DNA of 64,000 nucleotides from DATGMP01 sp035293565 (GTDB lineage: Bacteria; Pseudomonadota; Alphaproteobacteria; BOG-932; Roseiterribacteraceae), in assembly GCA_035293565.1 (NCBI GenBank), contig DATGMP010000112.1, forward strand, positions 1-64,000, read 5' to 3'. This document shows positions 16,698 to 24,640 of this stretch, piece after piece. A model generated the notes under the pieces. That model saw only the letters and a program-made list of their open reading frames with translations, did not search any database and had not been told where the DNA came from. The translations under genes and the position numbers were made by a program. Position 1 is the first letter of the stretch, and every line of letters starts with the position of its first letter.

Positions 16698-17066
16698 CTA
16701 GCTGCCTTGGATAAAGTCGGACGGACCGAAATACGCTTTCATGCTGGTGATCTTGCCGGCCTCATTGAAGGTCATGACATCGATCACGCGCACCGTCATC
16801 GGACCGACCTTCACATCGAACGCCATGGCCGCGCCGTTCCCGTGCGAGCCCCGGATCGGCGCCGAGAGGGTAAGCTTGGCCCCGTTCTGGAGGGCGCCCG
16901 CGTAGAAGGTGCGGACCGCCGCCTTACCGACATTGGGCGTCGATCCCACCGGATCCTCGACCGTCGCATCCTCCGCGAACAACGCGACCAGTCCATCCAG
17001 ATCGTTGGCGTTGAACCTGTCGAGATAGCTCTGCAGCGCTGCTTTCATGGTGGCTTCGGCAGGCAT
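16698..17066 (-). CDS. ketosteroid isomerase-like protein (SnoaL/NTF2 fold)
   Basis: 122 residues that line up along their whole length with bacterial delta5-3-ketosteroid isomerase. The conserved blocks are DLDGLVALFAEDATVEDPVG, VRTFYAGAL, AMAFDV, VIDVMTF and GKITSMKAYFGPSDF. All three catalytic residues are present: Tyr14, general base Asp38 (in ATVEDPVG) and the hydrogen-bonding Asp96 (in VIDV; residue 99 in the classical enzyme). It may therefore isomerise delta5- to delta4-3-ketosteroids or a related beta,gamma-unsaturated ketone. Cytoplasmic and probably monocistronic. No recognisable steroid-ring degradation cluster surrounds it, so the natural substrate is open. Confidence 0.85.
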   Translation of the reverse strand: MPAEATMKAALQSYLDRFNANDLDGLVALFAEDATVEDPVGSTPNVGKAAVRTFYAGALQNGAKLTLSAPIRGSHGNGAAMAFDVKVGPMTVRVIDVMTFNEAGKITSMKAYFGPSDFIQGS

Positions 17067-17469
17067 TCACGTTCCCCTTCTCATGCGTGACGGTCGCGTG
17101 GACGTTATTCGAACGCGCCCGTCCAGAAAAGCCCGCCCGGCGAGAATTGCGCCCCCGTTTCGGCAACTACATTTCGAGTTCGCTATATGTTGTGAGCGTT
17201 CCGGGAACGTCCGTGGGGCGACTCGGGTGATCGCTCAAGATGTTGGGGCGACAATTGGCACCCGCGGGTCGGAATCGGGCCGATTCGGTTTTCCGGACCT
17301 CTTTTTCCGGGGCAAACCACGATATCTTGTGGCTGTTCCCGGGACGTTTACGGCCCGACTCGGAGTCGGAACCCATCCCTAGACTCGAATCTGTCCGGTC
17401 TCGCGAAGGAGTGCCCATCTCGATCTCGTATCGAATTTGCCGCTAAAGTAGCATCAGGAGTGCACCGCC
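17067..17469. other. intergenic region between KSI-like and NAT genes
   Basis: About 400 bp separating two divergent genes, without a convincing coding frame. It contains the perfect palindrome CGTTCC-G-GGAACG at 17197-17209, a related GTTCCCGGGAC near 17336-17346, and a 7-bp-arm palindrome CCGACTC-G-GAGTCGG at 17355-17369. These could be regulator sites for either gene; the regulators are unknown. Confidence 0.45.
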
Positions 17470-18330
17470 GTGCAGGATGCGAACATCGATCTCGACGCCT
17501 ATTTCCGGAGGATCGGCTATCACGGGCCGCGCGACCCGACGCTCGACAGTCTGACCGGCATTCACGCGCATCACATCGCGCGGATCCCGTTCGAAAACCT
17601 TGACGTGCTGCTTGGCCGCCCGATCCGGCTCGACCCGGCCTCGCTGGGCCGCAAGCTGATCGATCTCGAGCGCGGCGGCTATTGTTTCGAGCAAAATGGT
17701 CTCATGGCGCACGTCTTGCGAGCACTCGGGTTCCGCGTGACGACCCTGGCCGCGCGCGTCAGATTCGGCGTAGCTGATCCGGTCGAGACTTCCCGCAGCC
17801 ATATGCTGCTCGAGGTGGACCTGCCGGAAGGGCCATATCTCGTCGATGTCGGATTCGGCGGGCAGACACCGGGCATTCCCCTCCAGTTCGAGCCCCAGCT
17901 CGAACAGGTGACCGCCCACGGTCTCTATAGGATCGTGGAGCGCGAACGCGCCGAGGGCGAATTCCAGACCTTTGAGCTCCAGAACCGCACCCGCGAGGGC
18001 TGGGCGCCGCTTTATCGATTTACCCTCGAGCCACAGCTTCGGGCCGATTACGAGGTCGCGAGCTGGTGGGTGTCGACCAATCCCGAGTCGATCTTCGTCC
18101 GCGGCCTCATGGTCGCACGCCAGGAAAGCGACCGGCGCCACACGCTTCTCAACAACCAGTTCACGACCCGCCGCGCCGACGGTCGGGCCGAGGAGTGGAC
18201 GCTCTCCACGGTCACAGAGCTTGCGGGCGTGCTCCGCGACTATTTCCTCATCGACACGGCGACCATCGCCGGCGCCGCGGAAATCGAGGCGGCGCTGGCC
18301 CGCTATGTGGCCGGCGCGGGCGACGGATAG
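17470..18330 (+). CDS. nat: arylamine N-acetyltransferase
   Basis: 286 residues. Acetyl-CoA-dependent enzyme that acetylates arylamines and hydrazines by a ping-pong mechanism through a Cys-His-Asp triad. All three are visible: Cys72 in RGGYCFEQN, His111 in SRSHMLLEV and Asp126 in LVDVGFGG. The N-terminal block ARIPFENLDVLLGR is also typical. The start is a GTG preceded by AGGAG at 17456-17460. In actinobacteria the family is linked with sterol catabolism, and here a ketosteroid-isomerase-like gene lies next door on the opposite strand, but that connection is inference. The stop is 1 bp from the convergent VOC gene. Confidence 0.94.
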   Translation: MQDANIDLDAYFRRIGYHGPRDPTLDSLTGIHAHHIARIPFENLDVLLGRPIRLDPASLGRKLIDLERGGYCFEQNGLMAHVLRALGFRVTTLAARVRFGVADPVETSRSHMLLEVDLPEGPYLVDVGFGGQTPGIPLQFEPQLEQVTAHGLYRIVERERAEGEFQTFELQNRTREGWAPLYRFTLEPQLRADYEVASWWVSTNPESIFVRGLMVARQESDRRHTLLNNQFTTRRADGRAEEWTLSTVTELAGVLRDYFLIDTATIAGAAEIEAALARYVAGAGDG

Positions 18331-18331
18331 C

Positions 18332-18706
18332 TCATTCCGATAGGTGGGTCACGGCCTCGATATTGTGTCCGTCGGGGTCGAGCACGAACGCGCCGTAGTA
18401 ACCTGCATGATATTGTGGTCGCAGACCGGGCTTGCCGTTATCCCGGCCGCCGGCCGCCATCGCGGCCTGATAGAAAGCGTCGACCGCGGCGCGGTCGGCC
18501 GCCGCGAGCGCAACATGGAGCTTGGGCGAAGGCTTGGCCGCGCCGTCGATCCAGAAGTCCGGCTTGCCGCCGGCGCCGAAGCCGGCGACGCCGCCCCCGT
18601 CCGGAAACTCCATAATCAGCTCATAACCGAGCGGCCGGAGAGCGTTCCGATAGAACTCCTTCGATCGCCCGAAATCGACGACGCTCAAACCCACATGATC
18701 GATCAT
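18332..18706 (-). CDS. VOC superfamily (glyoxalase/bleomycin-resistance fold) protein
   Basis: 124 residues with the paired beta-alpha-beta-beta-beta layout of the vicinal oxygen chelate fold. The N-terminal motif is IDHVGLSVVDFGRSKEFYRNAL. The second module ends YYGAFVLDPDGHNIEAV, the usual metal-ligand segment with the terminal Glu. The short single-chain form would dimerise. Substrate unknown: members include lyases, dioxygenases and antibiotic-binding proteins. Confidence 0.88.
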   Translation of the reverse strand: MIDHVGLSVVDFGRSKEFYRNALRPLGYELIMEFPDGGGVAGFGAGGKPDFWIDGAAKPSPKLHVALAAADRAAVDAFYQAAMAAGGRDNGKPGLRPQYHAGYYGAFVLDPDGHNIEAVTHLSE

Positions 18707-18800
18707 GGCTTTCTCCCCGCCAGCGAGGACCTGTGGCGCCCGCTCGGTGTTTCTGGATCGTGACTGTATAATCCCTGGCGACGCGACGCCGGAGAACCCG

Positions 18801-19292
18801 ATGGCCTATTATACCAAGGTGCTGTTGCCCGACGAGCAGGTTCGCTATGTCGGAACGCTGCATTGGTCGATCTATCTCCGCTCGCTGTTCTGGCTCATCC
18901 TCGCCATCGCCGCCGGCATCGCTTCCTGGTTCCTACGAGCGGACGCCCCGGCACAGGGGCAAACACCGCCCGTCATCGGCGCCGCGCTCGCGATCGCCGC
19001 CGCGGTCTTCGGCCTCATCTGGCTGTTCGGGCTCCTGGCGGCCTGGGGCCGCCGCGCGACGACGGAGATCGTCGTGACGGACCGGCGGATCATCTACAAG
19101 GAAGGCTTCATCCGCCGCCGCACGCTCGAGATGAATATGAACAAGGTCGAGACTGTCGACGTCATCCAGCCGATCTGGGGCCGTATTTTCAACTATGGCA
19201 CGGTGATCATCAGGGGCGTAGGGTCGAGCTACGAGCCCTTGACGCGGATCGCCAATCCTCTCGCGCTGCGGACGGCGATCGTCGCGCAATAG
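18801..19292 (+). CDS. bacterial PH-domain membrane protein
   Basis: 163 residues. Two membrane helices (about 28-46, SLFWLILAIAAGIASWFL, and about 60-84, VIGAALAIAAAVFGLIWLFG) are followed by a cytoplasmic bPH2-like domain: TEIVVTDRRIIYKEGFIRRR, MNMNKVETVDVIQPIWGRIF and YGTVIIRGVG. This order is that of the YdbT/YdbS-like family. The exact role is unknown; such proteins are thought to organise membrane complexes or bind lipids. ATG 18801 is preceded by GGAGAA. It lies 31 bp before the BKACE gene and may be cotranscribed. Confidence 0.85.
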   Translation: MAYYTKVLLPDEQVRYVGTLHWSIYLRSLFWLILAIAAGIASWFLRADAPAQGQTPPVIGAALAIAAAVFGLIWLFGLLAAWGRRATTEIVVTDRRIIYKEGFIRRRTLEMNMNKVETVDVIQPIWGRIFNYGTVIIRGVGSSYEPLTRIANPLALRTAIVAQ

Positions 19293-19323
19293 GGCCCACG
19301 GGAACCAGATCTGGGGGAAGCGC

Positions 19324-20217
19324 ATGACGCCGCTCATCATCGAGGCCGCCATCAACGGAAGCACGAAGAAGGCCCGCAATCCGCACACTCCGACGACGCC
19401 GGACGAGATCGCAGCAAACGCGCTCGACTGCGTGGCCGCGGGCGCCGCAGTCATCCATAGCCATATCGAGGACTACACGACCAACGGGGCCGCCGCCGCC
19501 GAGCGCTACCTCCAAGGCTATCGCAAAGTGATCGCCCAGCGGCCCGACGCGATCCTGTGCCCGACAGCCTGTATGGGCGCCACGATGGAGGAGCGTTGGC
19601 GTCACACCGAGATCATGGCCGAGTCCGGCCTGATCCGCATGAGCGTGCTCGATCCGGGCTCGGTCAACAGCGCCAACTCCGGCGAGAACGGCCTGCCGGG
19701 TTCGCGGCGCCATGTATATGCCGTGTCGATAGACGAGATCGAATATATTTTGGGCATTCTCGGCCGTCACCGGCTCGGGCCGTCGATCGCGATCTACGAG
19801 CCGTCCTACCTGCACGCAACCCTCGCCTATCACCGCGCCGGAAAGATGCCGCCGGGCGCGATGGCGAAGCTTTATTTCGCCGGCGATCACAATTTCAGCG
19901 ACTTCGTCAAAGGCGGCTACAATTACTTCGGCCTGCTCGCGACGCCGAAGGGCTTCGAGGCCTATCTCGAGATGATCGGAGACTCGGGCCTGCTCTGGTC
20001 GGTGGCCGTTCCCGGCGGGGACGTGACCCGCACCGGCCTCACGCGCCTTGCGATCGAACGTGGCGGTCATGTGCGGGTCGGGCTCGAGGATTATGCTGGA
20101 GACAAGACGCCGACCAACCGCGAGCTCATCGAGGAAGTGGTCGCGGTCGCTCGCGATCTAGGCCGGCCGGTCGCCACGCCCGAGCAAGCGGCTCGCATTC
20201 TGGGATTGCCTCGCTAA
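19324..20217 (+). CDS. BKACE family beta-keto acid cleavage enzyme (DUF849)
   Basis: 297 residues of the Zn-dependent TIM-barrel family founded by 3-keto-5-aminohexanoate cleavage enzyme (Kce). These enzymes condense a beta-keto acid with acetyl-CoA to give acetoacetate and a new CoA thioester. Visible are the opening IIEAAINGSTKKARNPHTP, the metal motif VIHSHIED, and the late VAVPGGDVTR and HVRVGLEDYAGD blocks that carry metal and CoA contacts. The family is substrate-diverse and no lysine-fermentation genes are nearby, so the substrate is unknown. It follows the PH-domain gene and converges with the histidine kinase. Confidence 0.9.
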   Translation: MTPLIIEAAINGSTKKARNPHTPTTPDEIAANALDCVAAGAAVIHSHIEDYTTNGAAAAERYLQGYRKVIAQRPDAILCPTACMGATMEERWRHTEIMAESGLIRMSVLDPGSVNSANSGENGLPGSRRHVYAVSIDEIEYILGILGRHRLGPSIAIYEPSYLHATLAYHRAGKMPPGAMAKLYFAGDHNFSDFVKGGYNYFGLLATPKGFEAYLEMIGDSGLLWSVAVPGGDVTRTGLTRLAIERGGHVRVGLEDYAGDKTPTNRELIEEVVAVARDLGRPVATPEQAARILGLPR

Positions 20218-20221
20218 CACT

Positions 20222-21643
20222 TTAGGCCGCGGCGGGCATGCGAAGCTCCACGGTCAGCCCGCCGCCGCTCGTATCCGACAGCGAGATGCGGCCACCATGC
20301 GCGCGGATCGTGTCGGCGGCGATCGACAGGCCGAGCCCGATACCGCCTGTCTCGCGCGAGCGCGAACTTTCGCAGCGATAGAAAGGCTTCAACACGTCGT
20401 CCCGCTCGCTTTCCGGAATGCCGGGGCCATGATCGACGACCCTGATTTCAATCTCGTCGCCGTCGCGACGTGCGGCGATCTCGGCGCTGCCGGCATAGCG
20501 TACGGCATTCTCGACAATGTTGACGACCGCGCGCTTGAACGATCGCGGACGCACGCGTGCGGGCAGCACGTCGGGCTGCATCAGTCCCACCGGCTGACCG
20601 GCGGCATGAGCATCGGCGAGGACCGATGCCAGAAGCTCGGCCAGATCGACGGACACCGATTTCTCGTCCACGACCTGGTCGCGGGCGAAAGTCAGCGCCG
20701 CGCCCACCATCTCCTCCATCTGTTCGAGATCGGAAAGCATCTTGGTGCGTTGCTCGGAATCTTCCAGCATCTCGGCCCTTAGCCGCATCCGGGTGAGCGG
20801 GGTCCGAAGGTCATGGGAGATCGCCGCCAGCATCCGCGTGCGGTCGGAGACGAACTGCCGGAGCCGTTGCTGCATCCGGTTGAAGGCCGCGGCCGCTTGC
20901 TTGACCTCGTGCGGCCCGGTCTCCGGAAGCGGATGCGCGTTGACATCGGCACCGAACCGGTCGGCAGCCTCGGAAAGGCGTCTGAGCGGCCTGGTGGCGA
21001 GCGCAATCGCCCACACCGATCCAGTGAGTGCGATGAGAAGCACGCCGCCGATATAGGCCGCGAATTCCGGCGTTATGAGGCGTCCGAGCGACGGGACGGT
21101 ATCGAGTGTCACGTAAGTCCCGTCGGGAAGATGACCGTGGACTTCGATCCGCCGGAACAAGCCACCGCCGAAATCCGGCGGGAAGGCCATGGCCGCCAAA
21201 ATGGGACGGTCGGGCGGCAGGGGCAGATGGATCAGAAAATCAGGACGATGGTCGCCGAAGCCCATATTTGGCGGCTCGAATCTCGAATCCGGCGGAGGGC
21301 CTGGCGGAGGGCCGCGATCACTCGGGCCGGGACCGAAATGTTCACCGAACGGCCTCGAGCCGAAGTCGAATGGCGGGCCGCCATGGGGTCCGAAATCGCC
21401 GGGCGGGCGACCAAGGGTCAGCGGCATCATGATGACGCGCCGCCGCTCCGGCGGCTCGGAAGCCAGTACCCGTTCGAATCCCGCCAGGCACTGTGCCGCC
21501 TGCCGCGATTCAGCGACCGCTACGGCTCGCATGCCGTCGAAGTGATAAAGGATAAGCGCCAGCGCCTGCGTAGCCAGCACGGCACCGATCACGAGCGCCA
21601 TCAACCATTGGGACAGGTGACCGGGAAAAAAGCGCCTCAGCAT
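20222..21643 (-). CDS. sensor histidine kinase with Pro/Gly-rich periplasmic loop
   Basis: 473 residues. TM1 is at about 13-35. The periplasmic region contains a low-complexity stretch at 79-145 rich in Pro, Gly, Phe and His (for example GPGPSDRGPPPGPPP). TM2 is at about 196-217, followed by HAMP, then HisKA with His277 in AAISHDLRTPLTRM. The HATPase_c domain has NIVENAVRYA, DHGPGIPESE and GGIGLGLSIAADTIRAHGG. It phosphorylates the response regulator encoded just upstream, whose stop codon overlaps its start by 7 bp. The signal is unknown; a His/Pro/Phe-rich loop could sense metal, cationic peptide or envelope disorder, but this is a guess. Confidence 0.93.
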   Translation of the reverse strand: MLRRFFPGHLSQWLMALVIGAVLATQALALILYHFDGMRAVAVAESRQAAQCLAGFERVLASEPPERRRVIMMPLTLGRPPGDFGPHGGPPFDFGSRPFGEHFGPGPSDRGPPPGPPPDSRFEPPNMGFGDHRPDFLIHLPLPPDRPILAAMAFPPDFGGGLFRRIEVHGHLPDGTYVTLDTVPSLGRLITPEFAAYIGGVLLIALTGSVWAIALATRPLRRLSEAADRFGADVNAHPLPETGPHEVKQAAAAFNRMQQRLRQFVSDRTRMLAAISHDLRTPLTRMRLRAEMLEDSEQRTKMLSDLEQMEEMVGAALTFARDQVVDEKSVSVDLAELLASVLADAHAAGQPVGLMQPDVLPARVRPRSFKRAVVNIVENAVRYAGSAEIAARRDGDEIEIRVVDHGPGIPESERDDVLKPFYRCESSRSRETGGIGLGLSIAADTIRAHGGRISLSDTSGGGLTVELRMPAAA

Positions 21644-22350
21644 GGCAGCACCTCCGCTGCGAAGACGTAACCGCCGAACCTCACGGTCTTGATGATCTCC
21701 GGCATCTCGGGCGCGCGCTTGAGCTTGCGCCTGAGCCGGCTTACCTGGACATCGATCGAGCGGTCGAAGGGCGTGGCCGCACGCCCCTTGGTCAGATCGA
21801 GCAGCTGGTCGCGGCTCAAGACACGACGAGGACGCTGCGCAAGCGTCACGAGAAGATCATATTCGCCGGCAGTCAGATCCACCTCGCGTCCGTCCGGGTC
21901 GTACAAGATCCGGCGTCCGGGCTCGAGCACGAACCCCGCGAAAGCCAGCCGATCGATCGGCTCGCTCTTGGATGCGATCTCGCTGCGGCGGAGCACCGCG
22001 TTGATGCGCGCGACCAATTCGCGGGGGCTGAAAGGCTTGGGCAGGTAATCGTCGGCCCCGCTTTCCAGCCCGACGATCCGGTCCGCCTCCTCGCCGAGCG
22101 CCGTCAGCATGATGATCGGAATCATCGATTTCCCGGCCCGGAGTCGGCGGCATAGGCTGAGGCCGTCCTCTCCCGGCAGCATCAAATCGAGCAGCAGCAG
22201 GCTAAACGCCCCGTTCTCGAGCCGTTCGAACATCTCAGCGCCATTTTTGGCGGTGGCAACGCGAAATCCGCGTCCTTCGAGATAGCGCGCGATCAGGTCG
22301 CGCGTTTCGCGGTCATCCTCGACCACCAGTATCTGATGAGTATTGGGCAT
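21637..22350 (-). CDS. OmpR-family response regulator
   Basis: 237 residues. The receiver has the acidic pocket VVEDD, phosphoacceptor Asp55 in LLLLDLMLPG, the Thr in IIMLTALGEE and Lys in YLPKPFSPREL. A winged-helix DNA-binding domain follows (LTAGEYDLLVTLAQRPRRVL, then SIDVQVSRLRRKL and ETIKTVRFGGYVF-like ending). It is first in a two-gene operon with the kinase. A tandem TGTAAC repeat with 10-bp spacing lies 44 bp before its start, the arrangement expected for an OmpR-type dimer site, so the operon is probably autoregulated. Confidence 0.94.
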   Translation of the reverse strand: MPNTHQILVVEDDRETRDLIARYLEGRGFRVATAKNGAEMFERLENGAFSLLLLDLMLPGEDGLSLCRRLRAGKSMIPIIMLTALGEEADRIVGLESGADDYLPKPFSPRELVARINAVLRRSEIASKSEPIDRLAFAGFVLEPGRRILYDPDGREVDLTAGEYDLLVTLAQRPRRVLSRDQLLDLTKGRAATPFDRSIDVQVSRLRRKLKRAPEMPEIIKTVRFGGYVFAAEVLPC

Positions 22351-22393
22351 GCCTCATCTGTACCAGGACGATCACCGGCAAGCAGGCGCGAAT

Positions 22394-22409
22394 TGTAACG
22401 GTCTGTAAC
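22394..22409. promoter_or_regulatory. tandem TGTAAC direct repeat, putative response-regulator box
   Basis: TGTAAC at 22394-22399 and again at 22404-22409, centre-to-centre exactly 10 bp, in the leader of the two-component operon. OmpR-family regulators bind such head-to-tail half-sites on one helix face. The identity of the binder is inferred from position. Confidence 0.55.
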
Positions 22410-22519
22410 AGAGCCCCGGCTTCGTCACAAAGAGAAACGCGTGCGATCTAGCATGACATCTCAGCGCAACGCATCCTCGGTATTGCGCTTCCCGAAGTCG
22501 AACCATCTGGGCGGGCCTC

Positions 22520-22672
22520 ATGCGTGGAAATCGGAAGAGAGGGCTGATTTTCGGGGGCGTCGTAGCGGCGGCGGCCGTGTTTCTAGCCGGTTTCAGCTAC
22601 GGTTATCGAGGCCCGGGCGCGGAGCCTTTCCGCTGCGGCCGGCACCCGACAATCATGGTCGACCCACGATGA
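22520..22672 (+). CDS. 50-residue single-helix membrane or exported peptide
   Basis: Short frame beginning MRGNRKRG, a basic N-terminus. It is followed by a hydrophobic stretch (LIFGGVVAAAAVFLAGFSYG, residues 9-28) and a short tail (RGPGAEPFRCGRHPTIMVDP) with one Cys. The positive-inside charge pattern and codon use look coding. No strong ribosome site is seen (GGGCGGG just upstream). It lies between the divergent two-component operon and the beta-roll protein, so it is a candidate target of that regulator. Function unknown. Confidence 0.5.
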   Translation: MRGNRKRGLIFGGVVAAAAVFLAGFSYGYRGPGAEPFRCGRHPTIMVDPR

Positions 22673-22740
22673 GGCCGCTCGTCACAGCCTGGGGGACCTC
22701 ATGAGCAGGGGAAAATGAATATTCACAAGGAGCGCCGCAA

Positions 22741-23745
22741 TTGTTCGGACTGATGGATGGATCTCCACCCGCTTTCATCGATTCCAGAAAACCGGCGGAT
22801 GGCTTCGGCCCGGACCGCGGGCAGCAGCCAACGAGCACGACCACCTACACGCTCACGACCGGCGCGGACACGATCGCGGACGGCACCGGAAATGCGGACA
22901 TCGTCGCGACCTCCGCGACGCTGTCCACCGGCGACGTGATTTCGCCGGCAGGCTGGCACAACACGCTGACGCTGTCGGGCGCAGGCACCTTCGACCTCGG
23001 CGCGCCCGCGACTTTCTCGAACATCTCGTTGGTCAAGGGTGATGCGAGCGCCGATCAGACGATCACGCTGCGCGACGGCTTCAACACGAATTTCGTCGGC
23101 GGCGACGGCAACGACACGATCACCAGCCTTTCCGGCAATGACCATATCCGCGTCGGCAACGGCAACAACATCATCACGGCCGGAAGCGGGAACGTGTCGA
23201 TCATGGTGGGATCTGGCGACAACCAGATCACGGCAGGCTCGGGCCAGACCTTCGTTATGCTGGGCTCAGGCACCAACACTGTGACCGGCAGCACCGGCAG
23301 TCTGTTCGTAACGGCGACCGACGGCGCCGACACGATCACCGCAGGCCCCGGCCAGACGACGATCTTTACCGGCTCCGGTAGCGATACCGTCAATGCCGGC
23401 AGCGGTTCGCTCACCATTTTCACGGGCCGCGGTACGACCACCATCGCCGGCGGCACCGGGGCCGAGACCATCATTGTGGGTCACGGCACCACCAATGCGA
23501 CGCTCAGCACCGGGACCGACACGTTGAAAATCGGCTGGGGAACCGGCACGGCAAACGTCTCGAACTTCGTGCACGGAATCGACACGATCGATGTCAGCGC
23601 GCTGCATTTCGGCAGCTATTCGACCCTGGTATCGGACGCGACCATCACGACGACATCGACCGGATTAACGATCCAGTTCGCCCACGGTCCAACGATCAAT
23701 CTCGTCGGCGTTTCGAGCGTCTCGTCGTCGGATTTCACGTTCTAG
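22741..23745 (+). CDS. secreted RTX-like beta-roll protein
   Basis: 334 residues without an N-terminal signal peptide. Residues 120-263 are eight consecutive 18-residue repeats, each two 9-residue beta-roll turns. Only the first keeps the Ca-binding form GGDGNDTI; the others read like VGSGDNQITAGSGQTFVM, with Thr/Ser/Asn at the aspartate places. The C-terminal 70 residues (NFVHGIDTIDVSALHF, ending VSSVSSSDFTF) look like the type I secretion signal region of RTX proteins. TTG start chosen because AAGGAG lies 8 bases upstream; ATG 22753 is an alternative. No type I transporter is in the window. It could be a surface, adhesive or ice/mineral-binding protein. Confidence 0.75.
   Translation: MFGLMDGSPPAFIDSRKPADGFGPDRGQQPTSTTTYTLTTGADTIADGTGNADIVATSATLSTGDVISPAGWHNTLTLSGAGTFDLGAPATFSNISLVKGDASADQTITLRDGFNTNFVGGDGNDTITSLSGNDHIRVGNGNNIITAGSGNVSIMVGSGDNQITAGSGQTFVMLGSGTNTVTGSTGSLFVTATDGADTITAGPGQTTIFTGSGSDTVNAGSGSLTIFTGRGTTTIAGGTGAETIIVGHGTTNATLSTGTDTLKIGWGTGTANVSNFVHGIDTIDVSALHFGSYSTLVSDATITTTSTGLTIQFAHGPTINLVGVSSVSSSDFTF
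23098..23529 (+). repeat. eight tandem 54-bp units encoding 18-residue beta-roll repeats
   Basis: The protein repeats (residues 120-263) fall in exact 54-bp register with no insertion or deletion. Consensus is about xGSGxNTITAGSGxxxIx. The DNA copies have diverged, so the array is old rather than recently amplified. Confidence 0.8.
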
Positions 23746-23761
23746 GGTCTGATCCATCCGT

Positions 23762-24640
23762 TCAGCGGCGCGACTTGACGATCACCTTCTCCGCATAATC
23801 GTCGATCTCGGATAACATCTGGTCCAACGTGCGATTGTCTTCGCCACCGGCATAAGCGTCGCGGAAGCCCACCATGACTTCCTGCACGCCCATATCCTCC
23901 AGCCGCTTGACTCCGTCCGCGTGGTAAGCTTCGGGCGCCATCGCCTGGAAAGTGAAAGGCTTGTCCGCGCGATCGGAATCCTTTCGGTAGTTCTCGATCT
24001 TGCCCATCATCTGGGCCAGCTCGTTCATCGTCGTGTTGGCGCTGATCCAGCCGTCGCAAAGCCGCGCCGCACGACGGAGCGCAGGCTCGGTATGGCCGCC
24101 ATAGAGGATCTGAACGGGCGCTGTCGGCACAGGGCACAGTTTGATCGGCGGAATGTTATAATATTCGCTCCGGTAGCCGAAATACTCGCCGGTCGACAGG
24201 CCGCGGATGATCTCGATCATCTCGTCCATGCGCTTGCCGCGGCTCTCCCAATCCGTGCCCGTGGCCTCGAAATCCTCCTTCCAGGGGCTCAAACCGACAC
24301 CGAGGATGAAACGGTTGTTGGTCAGCACCTCGACGCTCGTGAGCGACTTTGCGACCAAAACCGGATTGCGGATCGGCAGCTTCATGACCGAAGTCGAGAA
24401 TTTCAGCTTGGTCGTGACCGCGGCCATCCACGGCACCAGCGAGAAGGGCTCGATGAAGGGTACGCCGTCCAGGAATTCGCGCGAGCCGTCGACATTGTAG
24501 GGGTACTTGCTGACCGCGTCCTTCGGATAGCAGATGCTATCGGGCAGCGTCAGCGTATCGAATCCAGCCGCCTCCGTGGCTTTGGCAAGCTCTAGATAGT
24601 ACGCCGGATTGCACATGGTCGGGTGATACGCGAACCGCAT
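23762..24640 (-). CDS. LLM-class flavin-dependent oxidoreductase
   Basis: 292 residues of the bacterial luciferase-like (LLM) TIM-barrel superfamily, in the group that uses F420 or FMN. Features are ATEAAGFDTLTLPDSICYP near the N-terminus, STSVMKLPIRNPVLVAKSL, the signature FILGVGLSPWKEDFEATGTD, and QILYGGHTEPALRRAARLCDGW. These enzymes do oxidations or monooxygenations on diverse small molecules. The ATG at 24640 follows AGGGGAAG; the frame is open 62 codons further upstream but without a start signal. It converges with the beta-roll gene. Confidence 0.88.
   Translation of the reverse strand: MRFAYHPTMCNPAYYLELAKATEAAGFDTLTLPDSICYPKDAVSKYPYNVDGSREFLDGVPFIEPFSLVPWMAAVTTKLKFSTSVMKLPIRNPVLVAKSLTSVEVLTNNRFILGVGLSPWKEDFEATGTDWESRGKRMDEMIEIIRGLSTGEYFGYRSEYYNIPPIKLCPVPTAPVQILYGGHTEPALRRAARLCDGWISANTTMNELAQMMGKIENYRKDSDRADKPFTFQAMAPEAYHADGVKRLEDMGVQEVMVGFRDAYAGGEDNRTLDQMLSEIDDYAEKVIVKSRR

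Noticed and set aside
22441..22704. 87-codon + strand frame before the beta-roll gene
   Set aside because: Arg/Ser-rich without structure; the overlapping 50-codon frame at 22520 has a credible basic/hydrophobic/tail pattern instead.
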